Origin: Phlyctochytrium arcticum | Lineage: Eukaryota > Chytridiomycota > Chytridiomycetes > Chytridiales > Chytridiaceae | Reading direction: 5' to 3' | Length of the DNA stretch: 64,000 nucleotides | NCBI GenBank assembly: GCA_025602905.1 | Contig: JAHLKI010000005.1 | Span: 868,001 to 932,000 of the forward strand | Part shown: in pieces, positions 30,056 to 41,413 of the stretch | How the letters are laid out: each line of letters begins with the position of its first letter | Numbering within the stretch: the stretch's first letter is position 1 | Made by a program: the position numbers and the translations under genes | Notes under the pieces: model-generated | The model's database searches: none | Told to the model about the DNA's origin: nothing | Seen by the model: only the letters and a program-made list of their open reading frames with translations

Positions 30056-31800
30056 ATGCTAGGTACAGAGAATCCGCTGTCCGACGCAAAGCAAAGGTTT
30101 CCCGGTCGGGCCAAGGAAATAGAGGCACTCTACAGTGTCTTGTGCACAGTACGTTTGACCATTCTCGCACGCAACCAACCAGGGAATACTGACCTTTACT
30201 GCCCAGACTGACGGCCCCGCTCCACCAATAATACACATAACCGGTCCTCCTGCAACTGGCAAATCATCTATCGTTTCCTTCCTCACATCACTGCTCCCTC
30301 CCTTGACGGTGGGATGGGTGAACTGTACAGATCGATATACCCCACGGCTTGTCCTCGAAAGTGCGCTGGCGCAACTCGGAGGATTATCGCCAAAACCGCT
30401 TACAGGAGATCCAGCGGGCGCGTGGGGAGGTTTACCCCGGTGTGATAATGCATCAGAATTTCAATTCCAATTGAATCAATGCTTGGATGCGATGGAGTCC
30501 ACGGAGAGCGAGAGTGCAGCACCCCATGCACCGATTACCCAACGTTTTCTGGTAAGCTCCCCACTCAGATGAGTAACGCTACTGGTTCTTACGTTGAAGA
30601 GAAACTGTAGGTTTTCGATAACGCCGAGCGCTTACGGGACATGAGTCCGACTCTGCTTTCGGCGATCCTGGCATTGCCGCAATGTGTAAGTGTTTTGAAG
30701 ATGGTGGTGGACTCATTATCAATCTCATAACACTGGGCGGGTAGATAAGACAAACTATTTCCATCGTTCTCATAAGTCACCTGCCATGGTCGAACTTCCG
30801 TTCTAATGTTGGCTCTCTGGACGTGGAGACATTCACTTTCCCCCCTTATACCTCTACGGATTTCTTGCAAATACTCACACTTGATTGCCCTGTTTCGGAA
30901 GATCGGGAGTTTTTCGGAACATTTGTCGAGACAATCTACAACGTTTTTCAAAATGTGTGCCGTGATCTGAATGAGCTACGGCATCTGGTGGCAGTTTTGT
31001 TTCCCAAGTACATGGAGCCCGTCCAAAGCGGGAAATGTGAGTAGCTAGGCATTTTCAGCGAGGATGCTACTTACACCAAACCAAGTGGCTCGCGATCAGA
31101 CAAGTAAACTGTTCACAAAGTTTCAATTACACATCAAAGATGCCCTTCATAATATCTATCTGCGCAATGTGTCAAGTTCGGATTTGAGGGCTGCCAACGG
31201 CGCCTCTGTATTTCAGCCACGATCCAGTAGGTTTGCTTTAGATGTATGGATGCGACACGAAGAACTAAATCGTGATGACCATTCTTTTCTCTTAGCCAAG
31301 CACGACGTGGAATTACCATATTATACCAAATTTTTGGTGATTGCAGCCTTCCTAGCCTCTTATAATCCGGCTAAGCTGGATGTTCGTTTTTTTGCAAAGG
31401 GCATAGCGGATGTCGCCCAGCGCAAAAAAGGTGGCAAGGGGAAGGGGGCGCGGGTCTCAAAAGAGGGAGGCAAGGTATGTAAACTTATGTCGTGCATCAG
31501 CTTATGGCATTCCCATCTTCCTACTTTTAGATGAGGCAACAGCTCGTTGGTCCCAAATCCTTCCCAGTTGAACGTCTGCTGGCCATTTTCTACAGTATAT
31601 TGGAGAATGACGTGGATTCGACGGTGGACATTCAAATCCAGATTGCTTCATTATGCAACTTACGCCTTCTCTCCCGAGTGACGGCGCCTGATCGCTTGGA
31701 TAGCATCAAATTGAAAAGCAACACCGGATTTGAGTTTATCAAAAGCGTTGCAAGAAGCGTAAGGTTCGATATTGTGAAATATCTGTACGACTTTGTATAA
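30056..31800 (+). CDS. ORC5: Origin recognition complex subunit 5
   Basis: Model: join(30056..30148, 30207..30551, 30611..30685, 30745..31036, 31086..31474, 31531..31800), 487 residues, close to yeast Orc5 (479). AAA+ subunit of the nuclear complex that marks replication origins. Seen: FPGRAKEIEAL at the N terminus; Walker A GPPATGKSS; VNCTDRYTPRLVLE, typical of Orc5; Walker B-like VFDNAERLRD; ISIVLISHLPWSNFR (sensor 1 area); and a C-terminal winged-helix region with LPYYTKFLVIAAFLASYNP and GPKSFPVERLLAIFYSI. A Lys/Gly-rich linker (KKGGKGKGAR) lies before the last intron. Introns are 49-59 nt. The ATG at 30056 is the only one in frame near the start. Confidence 0.95.
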
Positions 31801-31945
31801 GAATGGGGACGGGGAAGGATTGGCGCATCAAATTTCACTTGTATTTAATATTGGGAAACAAAATTTTGCTACGTAACAATTCTGCATAAAGAGGCTTTTT
31901 ACAACTGCACCAACTGCACTAACTGCACTATTTCCCTGGACGGAA

Positions 31946-34006
31946 CTAAAAGAGATCAAGTAATATGCTGAATTCTCCAAAGGATAATCCAGTTGGTTCA
32001 ATCATGCGCTCCCAAACTTCTTGGCGGTCAATCTCATTTGCAAGCTCCGATATTTGCCGACACAACCTATTCGACATATTGTTAGCAGTGCTCATACCTA
32101 CATGGTACATATTGCTTACACTTTTAGAAAAATGCAAGTGAGAGCCCATTGTTCGACAGGCGTTCGAACTACCAGTGTTTCGGACAAGGCCAGAGTATCA
32201 AGAAATTTCAAATAGTCATCCCGAACTTGCGTCGTAATCTTGACATCGCGTCGCACTAGCGCGTATCTGCTCGTAAAGCCATGAGAAATGGATCAGGTGA
32301 CATAAACAAGAGCACCTACGTCTTGTCCATTTGTTCAACGAAAATGTTCTTTTGTGCTGCCAACCGGGAATCGCCCCCATTGGTAGCTACCATCCACTCG
32401 GGACATTCTTGTCCCCAAACAAAACATTTCGTGCGATCTGTAATCATTCGTCCGAGTATTGTGAACAACTGTCCAAAAAGAGACAGGGTGAGAGCTGCCT
32501 TTGGCGGAAAACGGGGTTTGAGAAGCGGACCGGCAGAGATATCCTCATCTGCTTCAAGATTGGAAATACTGGTGTCATGCGAGACAGACTGAGGGGAATC
32601 ATGGTCGGGTCGAGGTTTCGTGTCCTCGCTAGGTGTCGGAGGCAATACCTCGACAATAGTCGATGTACTATCTGATTGAGAGTTGGAGGAAGACGAGGAA
32701 AGATCAAACCTCACTTTCGTGGCTTTGTGAGGCTCATAATCATCGCGAGGCGGCGGAGGGGATTCCACAATTTGGCTGCTGCTGAATACTCCCTGAGGGT
32801 TCTTGCGCCTTCGACGCGGTGCTACCTCCTGCTTCTCCTCCTCCTTAACCCCCTCCTTAACCTCCCCTCTAGATGCCCCTTGGATGTCATCGCTATTGTT
32901 CGGAACTGTACAGCTGGCCACCTGCTTTCCCTTCAGGTCAGCCTTCGGAAGAATGATCGTCGAAGATTGGCCATCTTTAGAGGTCTTTTTCTTCCCTTTC
33001 CGATACTGAATGTGATATCCTTCAACCGCTGTGTGATCCGTCACAAGCGTAGAATCATCCAGCAAATGATCTGGTGTGGAGGTTGGCGTCAATGGTTTCT
33101 CGTGAATCGTAACCTGTAAATCTTTGGGTTTTGGAAGGGATTGAAGTAGGTTGGACACGTAGGTTGAAAGGAGGTCTGTAGACGGCGTTGCTGACGAGAC
33201 GGGCTTTAGGCGGGCCTCTTGGATTTCACTAAAAGGACATTGGGTAAGAATCAATCCGGACGTCAATTACCCTGATATCTATCGCAAACCTTATTGGGCA
33301 GCCAGGAGGCAGCAATTCAACTGCTGGTAGCCTGCATAAAGTGTTTGTTACCATTGTCAAGTCAAGAAGGATCCAGACAAGCGCCAATTACCGATCCAAA
33401 TTTCGCATAAAAACGGGCTCGTCTAGCAGCTGTGCTTTCAAAAATCCACTGGCAGCAAAGCATGATTTCGAGCAGAATTGCTTCTGTTCCGAGAGGTCCA
33501 CCACTTTCTGCTCTTTTCGCGAGACATGAAATCTGCCTTTTGTTTGTGTGACTGGCCGATCGCATAGTGGATAACCGCAGAGTTTTTCGGATATCCGCTC
33601 AATAATCACATCCTCATAGTCTTTTGGGGTTAGGTACTTGGCCTAAAGTACTCGTGGATCAACTTTTCCGGTTCAATATCGAGCTCACATGCATACTAAC
33701 TGCTTCGCTCAAGATCTTCGATTCAACTTTGGGCTCAAATAACTTTATCTGCCATTCGAAGACTTGCTTGTCCCATTTTGCCCTCATTTTCTTTGAATGC
33801 GCCAACTCTTTCTCTGCCTCTGACGTTGGAACCTTCCTCCGTCGGCGGGGACGTGTTCTTGCTTCATTGTTTACGTTCTCATTCGCTCGAGGAGGACCGA
33901 TTTGTCCAGGAGAAGTTGGTACTTGAAAAGAGCCTGTGGGTTCTTCGTCAGGGGTGGTGGCGGAACTCCAGCCAGAGAGTGGACTTGAGACTAGAGGTTT
34001 ATGCAT
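31946..34006 (-). CDS. RPAP2: RPAP2/Rtr1-family Pol II CTD phosphatase
   Basis: Model: complement(31946..32066, 32120..32266, 32320..33228, 33290..33331, 33392..33642, 33689..34006), 595 residues. Rtr1/RPAP2 proteins bind RNA polymerase II, act on CTD Ser5 phosphate and help its nuclear import. The zinc module reads CGYPLC...FHVSRKEQKVVDL...FCSKSCF. It is preceded by YLTPKDYEDVIIERISEKL, assembled over a 46-nt intron, and followed by a 42-nt microexon (LPAVELLPPG) flanked by introns of 60 and 61 nt. The middle 300 residues are charged and low-complexity, with RRRRKN. The C-terminal exons (DVKITT...VRTPVEQW...) are less conserved; a decayed copy of one lies at 22.1 kb. It is divergent with RPA34. 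Confidence 0.9.
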
Positions 34007-34267
34007 TTTGAACAGGGACAACTGAGTTCACATTGTGCTTTTGGTGCTGCGCAGCTGAGATCCGTTTCCATATCTGTGCCACAAGTTTGGCGCAGTCGCA
34101 GAGTTTGAACTTGATTGTTTTTGGAATTTGGTTCAAGAGTCAAGACTTGAGACGACGCATTAGCCAAGACCAGGTTTGAACTGAAAGGTTCAAGCAACTT
34201 GACCACTGCGGAAGTCCTGAGATTTTCCTGGAATACGCTCAGCGGGACTGCACACTTTTCCGTCACT
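34007..34267. promoter_or_regulatory. Bidirectional promoter RPAP2 / RPA34
   Basis: Only 261 bp separate the start codons of a Pol II-associated factor and a Pol I subunit. No TATA box is seen on either side. Confidence 0.6.
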
Positions 34268-35254
34268 ATGAGTGACAGTGAACATTTCAATTCCGACTCC
34301 GACGACGACCTTGACCATAGTTACAAACCCCCCAAGAACTACCAGAAAAGGCCTCTCTCTGCGCCATCTAAATCATTCGATGTAGATGCACTTGATGGAG
34401 ATAAAGAAGTTTGGGTCTTTCGTGTGCCCAGCGAGGTAGGCATATTTCTGACTTTATTCTGTTCACAAGCTCATCCAATGATGTTTGTTTAGATTCCACT
34501 ATCATCACTGAAAGGACTCAAGCTCCGAAACCCCAACTCACATTCTTCGAAATCCGCCGGTCCGCTTTGTGAATTTATTCCTGCGCCCAATGAACCCCAC
34601 GCTATCTACGATCTTACCCGTGCCGAAACTGACGGAACCAGTCTGCCAGTAGAGGCTGGCGAAGCCGGCGAATTATCGGACTTGAGTGTTCTTTTTCCAT
34701 CATCCAAAACGAAAGGGTACAAGTTTGCTCGCAGCGATGAGCTGCATCGGCCAACGCGAGTGTTCTCAGTGGTACCCACATCACATCGACCTCCAACCGA
34801 CGCGGAATTGAAGCGATCCGGTGAAGAAGAACTTGCGAAACCTGCAGAACTACCAGAGCACCCCGAAGGTCTTAAATTTCAGTGCGAAACCTTTGGATTC
34901 TCTACTTGTACGTATTGCATACATATTGAATGAGCCCGGCCATGTTAGCTAATTGGCGTACCTTCACTCCTTTTAGCTGGAGAACCTCTCAAGCGCTCAT
35001 TAGCGCGATATAATCTGAACCCAATCGACTCTATCAAAGCCGGCGAAACCAAAGATGCTGTATCAAAAATTAAGTCATCTACAAAAGTCACTTCAACACC
35101 CACAAAACGCAAGGCTCGAGAGGAAGCGAAGGAGGATGGAAAAGCTTCTGTCAAAAAGAAGAAGAAGGTGCACGATGAAGGAGAGGTCTCTGCGAAAAAG
35201 AAGAAGAGCGCGATTGAGGGCGGGGACAAAAAGAAGAAGTCCAAAAAGACGTAG
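34268..35254 (+). CDS. RPA34: RNA polymerase I subunit A34-type (RPA34/PAF49-like)
   Basis: Model: join(34268..34435, 34493..34907, 34977..35254), 286 residues. Pol I-specific subunit that, with A49, forms a TFIIF-like module on the enzyme in the nucleolus. The N terminus has YKPPKNYQKR, and KEVWVFRVPSE joins IPLSSLKGLKL across the first intron, the dimerisation-domain signature. The C-terminal 70 residues are very Lys-rich (KKKKK and KKKKSKK blocks), as usual for this subunit. Introns are 57 and 69 nt. The family is well supported; the region beyond the dimerisation domain diverges. Confidence 0.85.
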
Positions 35255-35611
35255 TACTCTAGGATTTTGGCAGCAACTATTTTATTTATTGAATCACATC
35301 GTTCCACGAAGCAAATTTTATCTTGGAATATTGGCTCTTCGAAGTGAGCTGACGTATATTGTATTTAAAGTATGGTTGAGGACGTGTACAGATCATGATG
35401 TAAAATCCAGGGGGAGACGGGTAAGGAGAGAGGTATTTCTGATCATAAGATTCGTGAGGATAAGAGGAATTGAGAGGGGGGGTAGCAGCGAGGAAGACTT
35501 CGTAGGAAGTTCTATTGGTCCTTGCCAATACTTCTAGTAAAACGAGTGTTGATGGTTTGCTGCACTTGGGGCACAGGCCCTTGACGATGAAAGCTCAAAT
35601 AGCCCTAGAAT
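35255..35611. other. 3' intergenic between convergent genes
   Basis: 357 bp between RPA34 (+) and the NIPA transporter (-). Nothing beyond the two 3' UTRs is recognised. Confidence 0.6.
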
Positions 35612-36982
35612 CTAATCTGAATCATTCCCATCCAAACTGTGTCCATCGATATCTCGCAATGGGGCACTTTCTTCATCGAAGGTCTTTAGCATGTGTGCCT
35701 CATTTACCAGCGAGGTGGCGACACCAGCTGCAGAAAGCGAATTGCGACGGCTAGCGTTCGCAAATTTGTCACCAGATGGTAGCGGGGATGACTTGTGTGA
35801 ATTGAGTTGGAATACTCCGATGAAAATGGTAAGGAAGCCGGAGAACATTGAAGCAACATCACGCTGGAGAGATTTGATAAGTAACAGAATACGGTATCCT
35901 AGACGGCACGCGGCTTACCCCGCTTGTGTCATTAAACCCTTTGAAAAGTAAAACTGACGCTATGATTGTCGCAGTGCTGAAAAACACATAATAAATCGGC
36001 GTGACGCGGTTGGTCGAAAACAGCTCCAAGGCCTTGTTGAAGTAGTTCATCTGCACTATGGCGCAACCGATGACCGTCAAGCCAAAGACATATGTTGATG
36101 GATAAATTAATTGATTTTGGCCGGAAATTGTGAGACGGACAGCAATCCCGAAGCCTTTGCAAGCCATGACTGATATTGATCCTACCAAGGAGCATATCGA
36201 GATGTAAACGACCATGCTGCGCTTGCCGTATTTGGGGGCGACATAGTAAATGAGGTACACTGACACACCAGCAACGAGAAGTAGATATGTCAAGAACCCT
36301 ATCAAGGTGAGTATCAGCGTCATCGCTCCTTTCTCTGCCTTTCAGTAACATATGAAAACTTACCAAACTGGAGTGCATAATCTAAGATTTCATCTACGGT
36401 CTTGATTTCCTTTTCTTCGGGAGCATGTAGAATGATAACTAATGATCCGATGATACACAGGGCTGCCCCCACTTTGCCATCCGATCCCAGATCCTCGTGC
36501 AGGAAAAACGACGCTAGTACAGCACTACCACAATGGAATCTCGTAAGGACCGTAATCAGGAGCTAATAAAGTAAGAGAAAAATACCTGACAACAACACTA
36601 CCGGCGCCCAAAGGCGTAACCAAAATTGCAGGAGCATATGTGTATGCAGCAAAATTTGCGACTTCTCCCAAGATCACTACAAGTACAACGCTCCGGTTCA
36701 GTTCGAAGATTTCATACCATGCAAGGAAGAGGACATACTTGTGACCATCCCCGCCCACCATTTGTGGTTTTGTAAATAACTATAGTTTTCACCAGCACTC
36801 CCTGGCAAAGATAACAACAAGGTTGAGCAAGTAAATATGCTAGGCATAACCAAGGAAAATGTACCTCCATGTGTCCTTGCGGCATCCAGTAGCCCCAGCT
36901 TTGTCACAATGAAACTTGTTCCTATCAGGACACTTGATGATAGGGCCAATATCAGACCGACATATTTATCCTCGAGTGGCAT
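35612..36982 (-). CDS. NIPA-type magnesium transporter
   Basis: Model: complement(35612..35863, 35919..36298, 36364..36524, 36586..36676, 36739..36801, 36865..36982), 354 residues. Multi-span membrane protein of the NIPA family (DMT superfamily), predicted to carry Mg2+ into the cell or endosomes. Clear family blocks: YVGLILALSSSVLIGTSFIV; HKWWAGMV joined to GEVANFAAYTYAPAILVTPLG; SAVLASFFLHEDLGSDGK; ALCIIGSLVIILHAP; VDEILDYALQFGFLTYL; and FKGFNDTSGRDVASMFSGFL near the end. The cytosolic tail is polar. The first intron (36802-36864) is 63 nt, a multiple of three and stop-free. The start at 36982 matches the usual short N terminus. Confidence 0.93.
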
Positions 36983-38441
36983 TGTGATGATGTTTCTTTG
37001 TCAGTGGAACTCCGGATGCGGGGAGGTATTAGCAATCGACGGCCTGGCCGGAAGGGTGCTTGCGCCAGTGGAACTAGTGAGTGGCTCAGGAACAGGCTCA
37101 GGAAACAGCGAATTGCCCAACTACTCTGGCTGACTACTGACTAAATATAGCCCTGAGTTTGTTTTCCAGAGACTAAGGTTTTAGAATCCAGTGACAGTCC
37201 AGACAATGAACGACCGGGATAATTGGTTGACAGAGCCAACGAGCTACCGTAACTGCTTTACAGGACGACTTGTACTCAGATGTACTCAGAGTCGGAGCTT
37301 CGACTAATGCTTCCTCAAGACTCTCGAGAGTTGTTCCACCACTCCAGCGCTGCCAAAGGTTGCTACTTTAGGCTTGACCAAGCCTGTTGTTGTCCAGGTT
37401 CTAATTGAAGGATGCACCCGCCGGCGCAGCGCAGAGTCAAGACAAGGTCGAAAGACTGACGGCGTGCGAAATTGCGGAAGTGTCCCGAGACAGTCGTTGT
37501 GGTTGGACTAGCCTGTAAGGAAGCTACGTCTGGCGCCGTATGTGTTTGATACAGAGCCTATGTTCAAAAGCATGGAGCTCGAGCCGAAAGTCTCACTTGT
37601 TTCAAGAATTCCCAGCCTCGTCCCGTCGATATTGACTTGCCGCTGGCTGCTGGAGCGAGGCGACGAACGCCACGCCACCTGAGGTTTATCCCCTTGCAGC
37701 TGCTCAACTCCGCTATGATTCGGATGAGGTTCTTCTTACTCCGAGTATTAACCCAAGCCTCTTTAATTTAAGTGCACAGATTCGAGCACATCGCTGTATG
37801 AATTGAATAGCTGGATGCAGTTCGTCAAAGCGCCCTTGGGCAAACGATATGAGAGCATGTTGTATCTCCGGGTCCGCTTAGAGCAAAACCTTGTATTTTG
37901 ATCCCAGGTAATTAGCCAAAACATTTTTTCAAGATCTGGGTAAACAGGTGCCGTTCAGCACATAGTTACATCACGCATAATAAGGGATGAAAGCTGGGGA
38001 AGACTTTTCAGATTGTACTGGTAGCAAAACTACTCCTGAGTAATTCCATGAAGTACATGGCTTTTGCCAAAGTGCTGCGTGTCATTTTAGAATAACGCCG
38101 GATAAGGATATGGAGTGTGTTGAGTTGCAGGGCGAATAGTGTGTACGTGCGGCGGGGGGGGGGGGGGGACGCTGTGGTATTGTTGCGGACGTCGCTTCCT
38201 ATTTTGTGTTATATTCTCAATTTTCTCACGTTCGGGATCAGGGCCTCAGAATCATTGGAGAAGCGGGGCGGGGAAGCGTTCTCGTAGGGTGTTTCGTGGG
38301 AGTCAGGGATGGAGGGGATGAAAGCGGAAGGATGACATTGCCTGATATATGGCACTTGACATGACTCGCAGTATGAGAGCGTAGCGCAACTTTTCAGGAG
38401 GCCTGAGGTACTGCGCATCGATAAAACTCGAATGGCAAGTG
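36983..38441. other. Gene-poor stretch with a G homopolymer
   Basis: About 1.46 kb upstream of the NIPA gene and downstream of NAA35. A run of 15 G lies at 38154-38168. No coding region, RNA gene or duplicated element was recognised; short frames here lack domains. Confidence 0.55.
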
Positions 38442-41021
38442 TCATGATGCAAGATCAACAATGATTGTTGGGACTTGCTGATGATACTTCCCAGTAAACG
38501 ATATCTTGGGCAACGATAATTTTGCAGTATCGGATGATACTTCATCGCCTCTCGAAGACAGTTTTGCAGTTGAAAAAGTCGCTAGACTGCGAATAGCAAG
38601 CCCGTTGCCGATACAGACCTTAATGAGCCCTTCCAAATTCTGCGGAATAATAAGTGATTAACAGCACGACGGTGCTTGAACAGGAAGATTCCTCATACCT
38701 GTTGTTGATCCCTCAGGCAGAGCAACTGCGGTTCCAAAGCGTTCTGCGACTCAATTCCCATTATATCAGACTTCAGATGCTGCAAAACCCTTTCGAACGA
38801 TTTTCGAGCGCTTGCGAAATCTTCCTGTGCCAACTAAAACAATGGATAGCAATAAGTGAGAATGGATCCTTGGCGGATCATGCCGGAAAAATTGGGGGAT
38901 AACTGTACCTCTATAGGCTCGGATTCGGCCATTGCCGCCTCGTAATTTTCATAAGGTAAAGGTGCTGGAATGTTCAAGTGCCGGAAGCTCCGAAAACGGT
39001 GCTCGTAATGTATTTTTGAATTGTAAGCTGCATGGCTTGGCGGCCGTACCAAGCCCAATTGGTGCAACCATTTGGAGGATCGGAACAACCCACGAAACAA
39101 GCTTTCTTTCCCGCTAACCTCCTTCATAAGCAGCAAGAGTTGCAAACTTCCTGTTGAAGTGGCAGGGCTTGCTGGAGGGCCTGCGGAAGAAGTTGACCGG
39201 TGCCTTGTTCGTTCTACTCGTTCCAGATGATTTCCTTGCATTTCGAATAAATACTCCAAGTACCAAAAAATGGCAGCGTGTTCGTATGAACCGTACAGAT
39301 CCAACTCGTATCCAAGCAAAAGGAATAAAGTCATCATGTTGAGCTTGTTGTGATAAACCCACGAAGAAAGTAAGAAGGGCAATTCGGGTTTGTCACCGTT
39401 TGTAACGGCCAGATCGCGGATGTTTGCGTGCAAGTCCATGTCTAATGCCTCTGCTTCTATCTGAAGCGCCTCCCACGAAACGAATCCCTTTCGTAACCGA
39501 CGGTGCTGGCGTGCCCGATTGAATTGGTACAATGACATGAGCATCACAAACGGATCGAGAGCATGATTAACGAGAATGTCCAAAATTTCACTGCGCTGAC
39601 TCTGTACCGCAAGCCAGTGCTCAGATTCAGTAAAGCCATAAACGGCTGAGCGAATGGCATCACTGATAGGAGTGTGACCGCACAATTTTCCCTCTTGGAA
39701 AATAACGATATGTAACAAGGAGAGGGTCAAGACATTCGGTCGAGGGGTTCGGGCAGACAAATTGTCCATGGCACGTATCAGCGTGGTAGGATGATTGAAA
39801 GTTGATATTTGACAGACTTCTAGGAGATGTTGTACCATAATAATAACTTCAGCGACAGCTTTATCACGTTCCATCGCTTCGACTGGCTTTGGAGGGGCTT
39901 GGGTGAAAAGTTTACGAGTTATGTGCGGATTGAAACTAGACGTCACATCCGCTCCTAAGGAGATTGTTGTGGCAATGATTTCGAGTTGTAATTTAGCATC
40001 TAAAAGATGCTGATGCGCGAGAGTTACATCCCGCCGACCAAGTGCCTCTATTGCCGAGTAAAACGATCCGCGAAATTGACAACGCGCCAAAAGTGCATCC
40101 ACAAAGTCAATGACGGGTTCAGTTGGGAAGTCCACTTTCAATAAAGGACTCTTTTCGGCAAGTCTCCCTCGTGCAAGCAGTTGGTTCTTGAAGACCCGAA
40201 TTTCGTTGTCAGCCCGAATTAAGCCAGAGAGTGCCTCAGACTGTTGCACTTCCTCACAGAGCCGCAATCCCATAGTGTCAGGAAGGAAATCCTCCTCCTC
40301 GAAAACGCGCGCCCGCGAAACTTCTAATCGGATCAAATCGGCAGTCTTCATCACCATAATGATCAAATCCCGCACAATGGGGCAGTCTACTGCGTAGGGA
40401 TCGTGAAGATAGACGCAGGTGAATAATGTTTGGCATAGAGGACGGCCTGACAACCAGAGAAACTCAAATGAAAGGAGCTCGTCCATGATACCGATGACTT
40501 CGCCAGCAGTGAATTGTTTGGAAGGAATATCGGCTACAGTGAGCTTCCCTGCCGTGAGTTCGGGGGACAAGGTAATTCCAGCATCCATTTTTGGATCCAT
40601 CATCTAGCACATCAATAAGGATACCTAGCTCAGTTCCCTGTATTTGACCGTCGCTTACCTCAATAGCCGACATAGCATCCCAGAGGGTGAACTGATCCTC
40701 GTGTACAAGCCTTCCAACTTCAATTTCTACTCCGTATTTAGTCAAGGGGTCCTTTGCACCACGGTCTCCACGTACTTCCTCTCACCATCCGTAGCTTGTT
40801 TGAAGAAATCTGTCACGTCCACCCAATCTGGTGCAACAGGAGGGCCCAGTTGCTGCCACTGAAAATCAACACCCGGGTTGACCTTTTCATCAAATTCCAT
40901 TTCAAATCCCGTCTGCTGCGTGGCAAACCCCGGCTGTCCGGTAGCATCTTCCTCGATACTGGAAAATGGGGTAAGATCAGGCTGTATAAGACGAGAGAGC
41001 ACCTTACGTTTTCAGCGCCAT
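38442..41021 (-). CDS. NAA35: NatC auxiliary subunit NAA35 (Mak10)
   Basis: Model: complement(38442..38639, 38699..38833, 38909..40603, 40659..40729, 40786..40958, 41008..41021), 761 residues, near the yeast and human lengths (733, 725). Auxiliary, ribosome-anchoring subunit of the NatC N-terminal acetyltransferase. The signature is rebuilt over three exons: DWVDVTDFFKQATD, then EVGRLVHEDQFTLWDAMSAIE, then MMDPKMDAG. Further family blocks include GEVIGIMDELLSFEFLWLSG, QTLFTCVYLHDP and LHIVIFQEGKLCGHTP. The C-terminal exons give RVLQHLKSDIMG and IKVCIGNGLAIRSL. The first coding exon (14 nt, MALK) is the least certain part. It is divergent with AAR2. Confidence 0.93.
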
Positions 41022-41413
41022 TGATGCATAAGTGGTCTCTTTCAATGAACGTCCCGTCTTTGAGACGCCTAGACCGAACGTACAGGATAAGTAGTGCAAA
41101 GCACAACGGTAATGTTGGTACAGTGTCTCCAACAGTTTATGCAATATAGTCGTATCCTTCCGCTTGAGGACAATATGGTCGAGAGCTTGCGAGCCTGGTG
41201 GTCCCCTCCCTTCGTTCTTCGTCGCTCTTGAAAGGATAGGTTAGGTCAGTTGCAACTAATTGTGAACAGTCTATAAAACGAAGATCGCGGAAGTTGGCGG
41301 AACTCAGCGAGAAGTGAAGTCGAAATGCATAGATTACACAGCCACTTGGGACATTTCCTCACTTTTGACTTTTCGTTGCAAATTGTTTGTCACAATTCGG
41401 CACTTCAAGCAAT
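41022..41413. promoter_or_regulatory. Divergent promoter region NAA35 / AAR2
   Basis: 392 bp between the two start codons; no obvious TATA box, repeat or other ORF. Confidence 0.5.
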
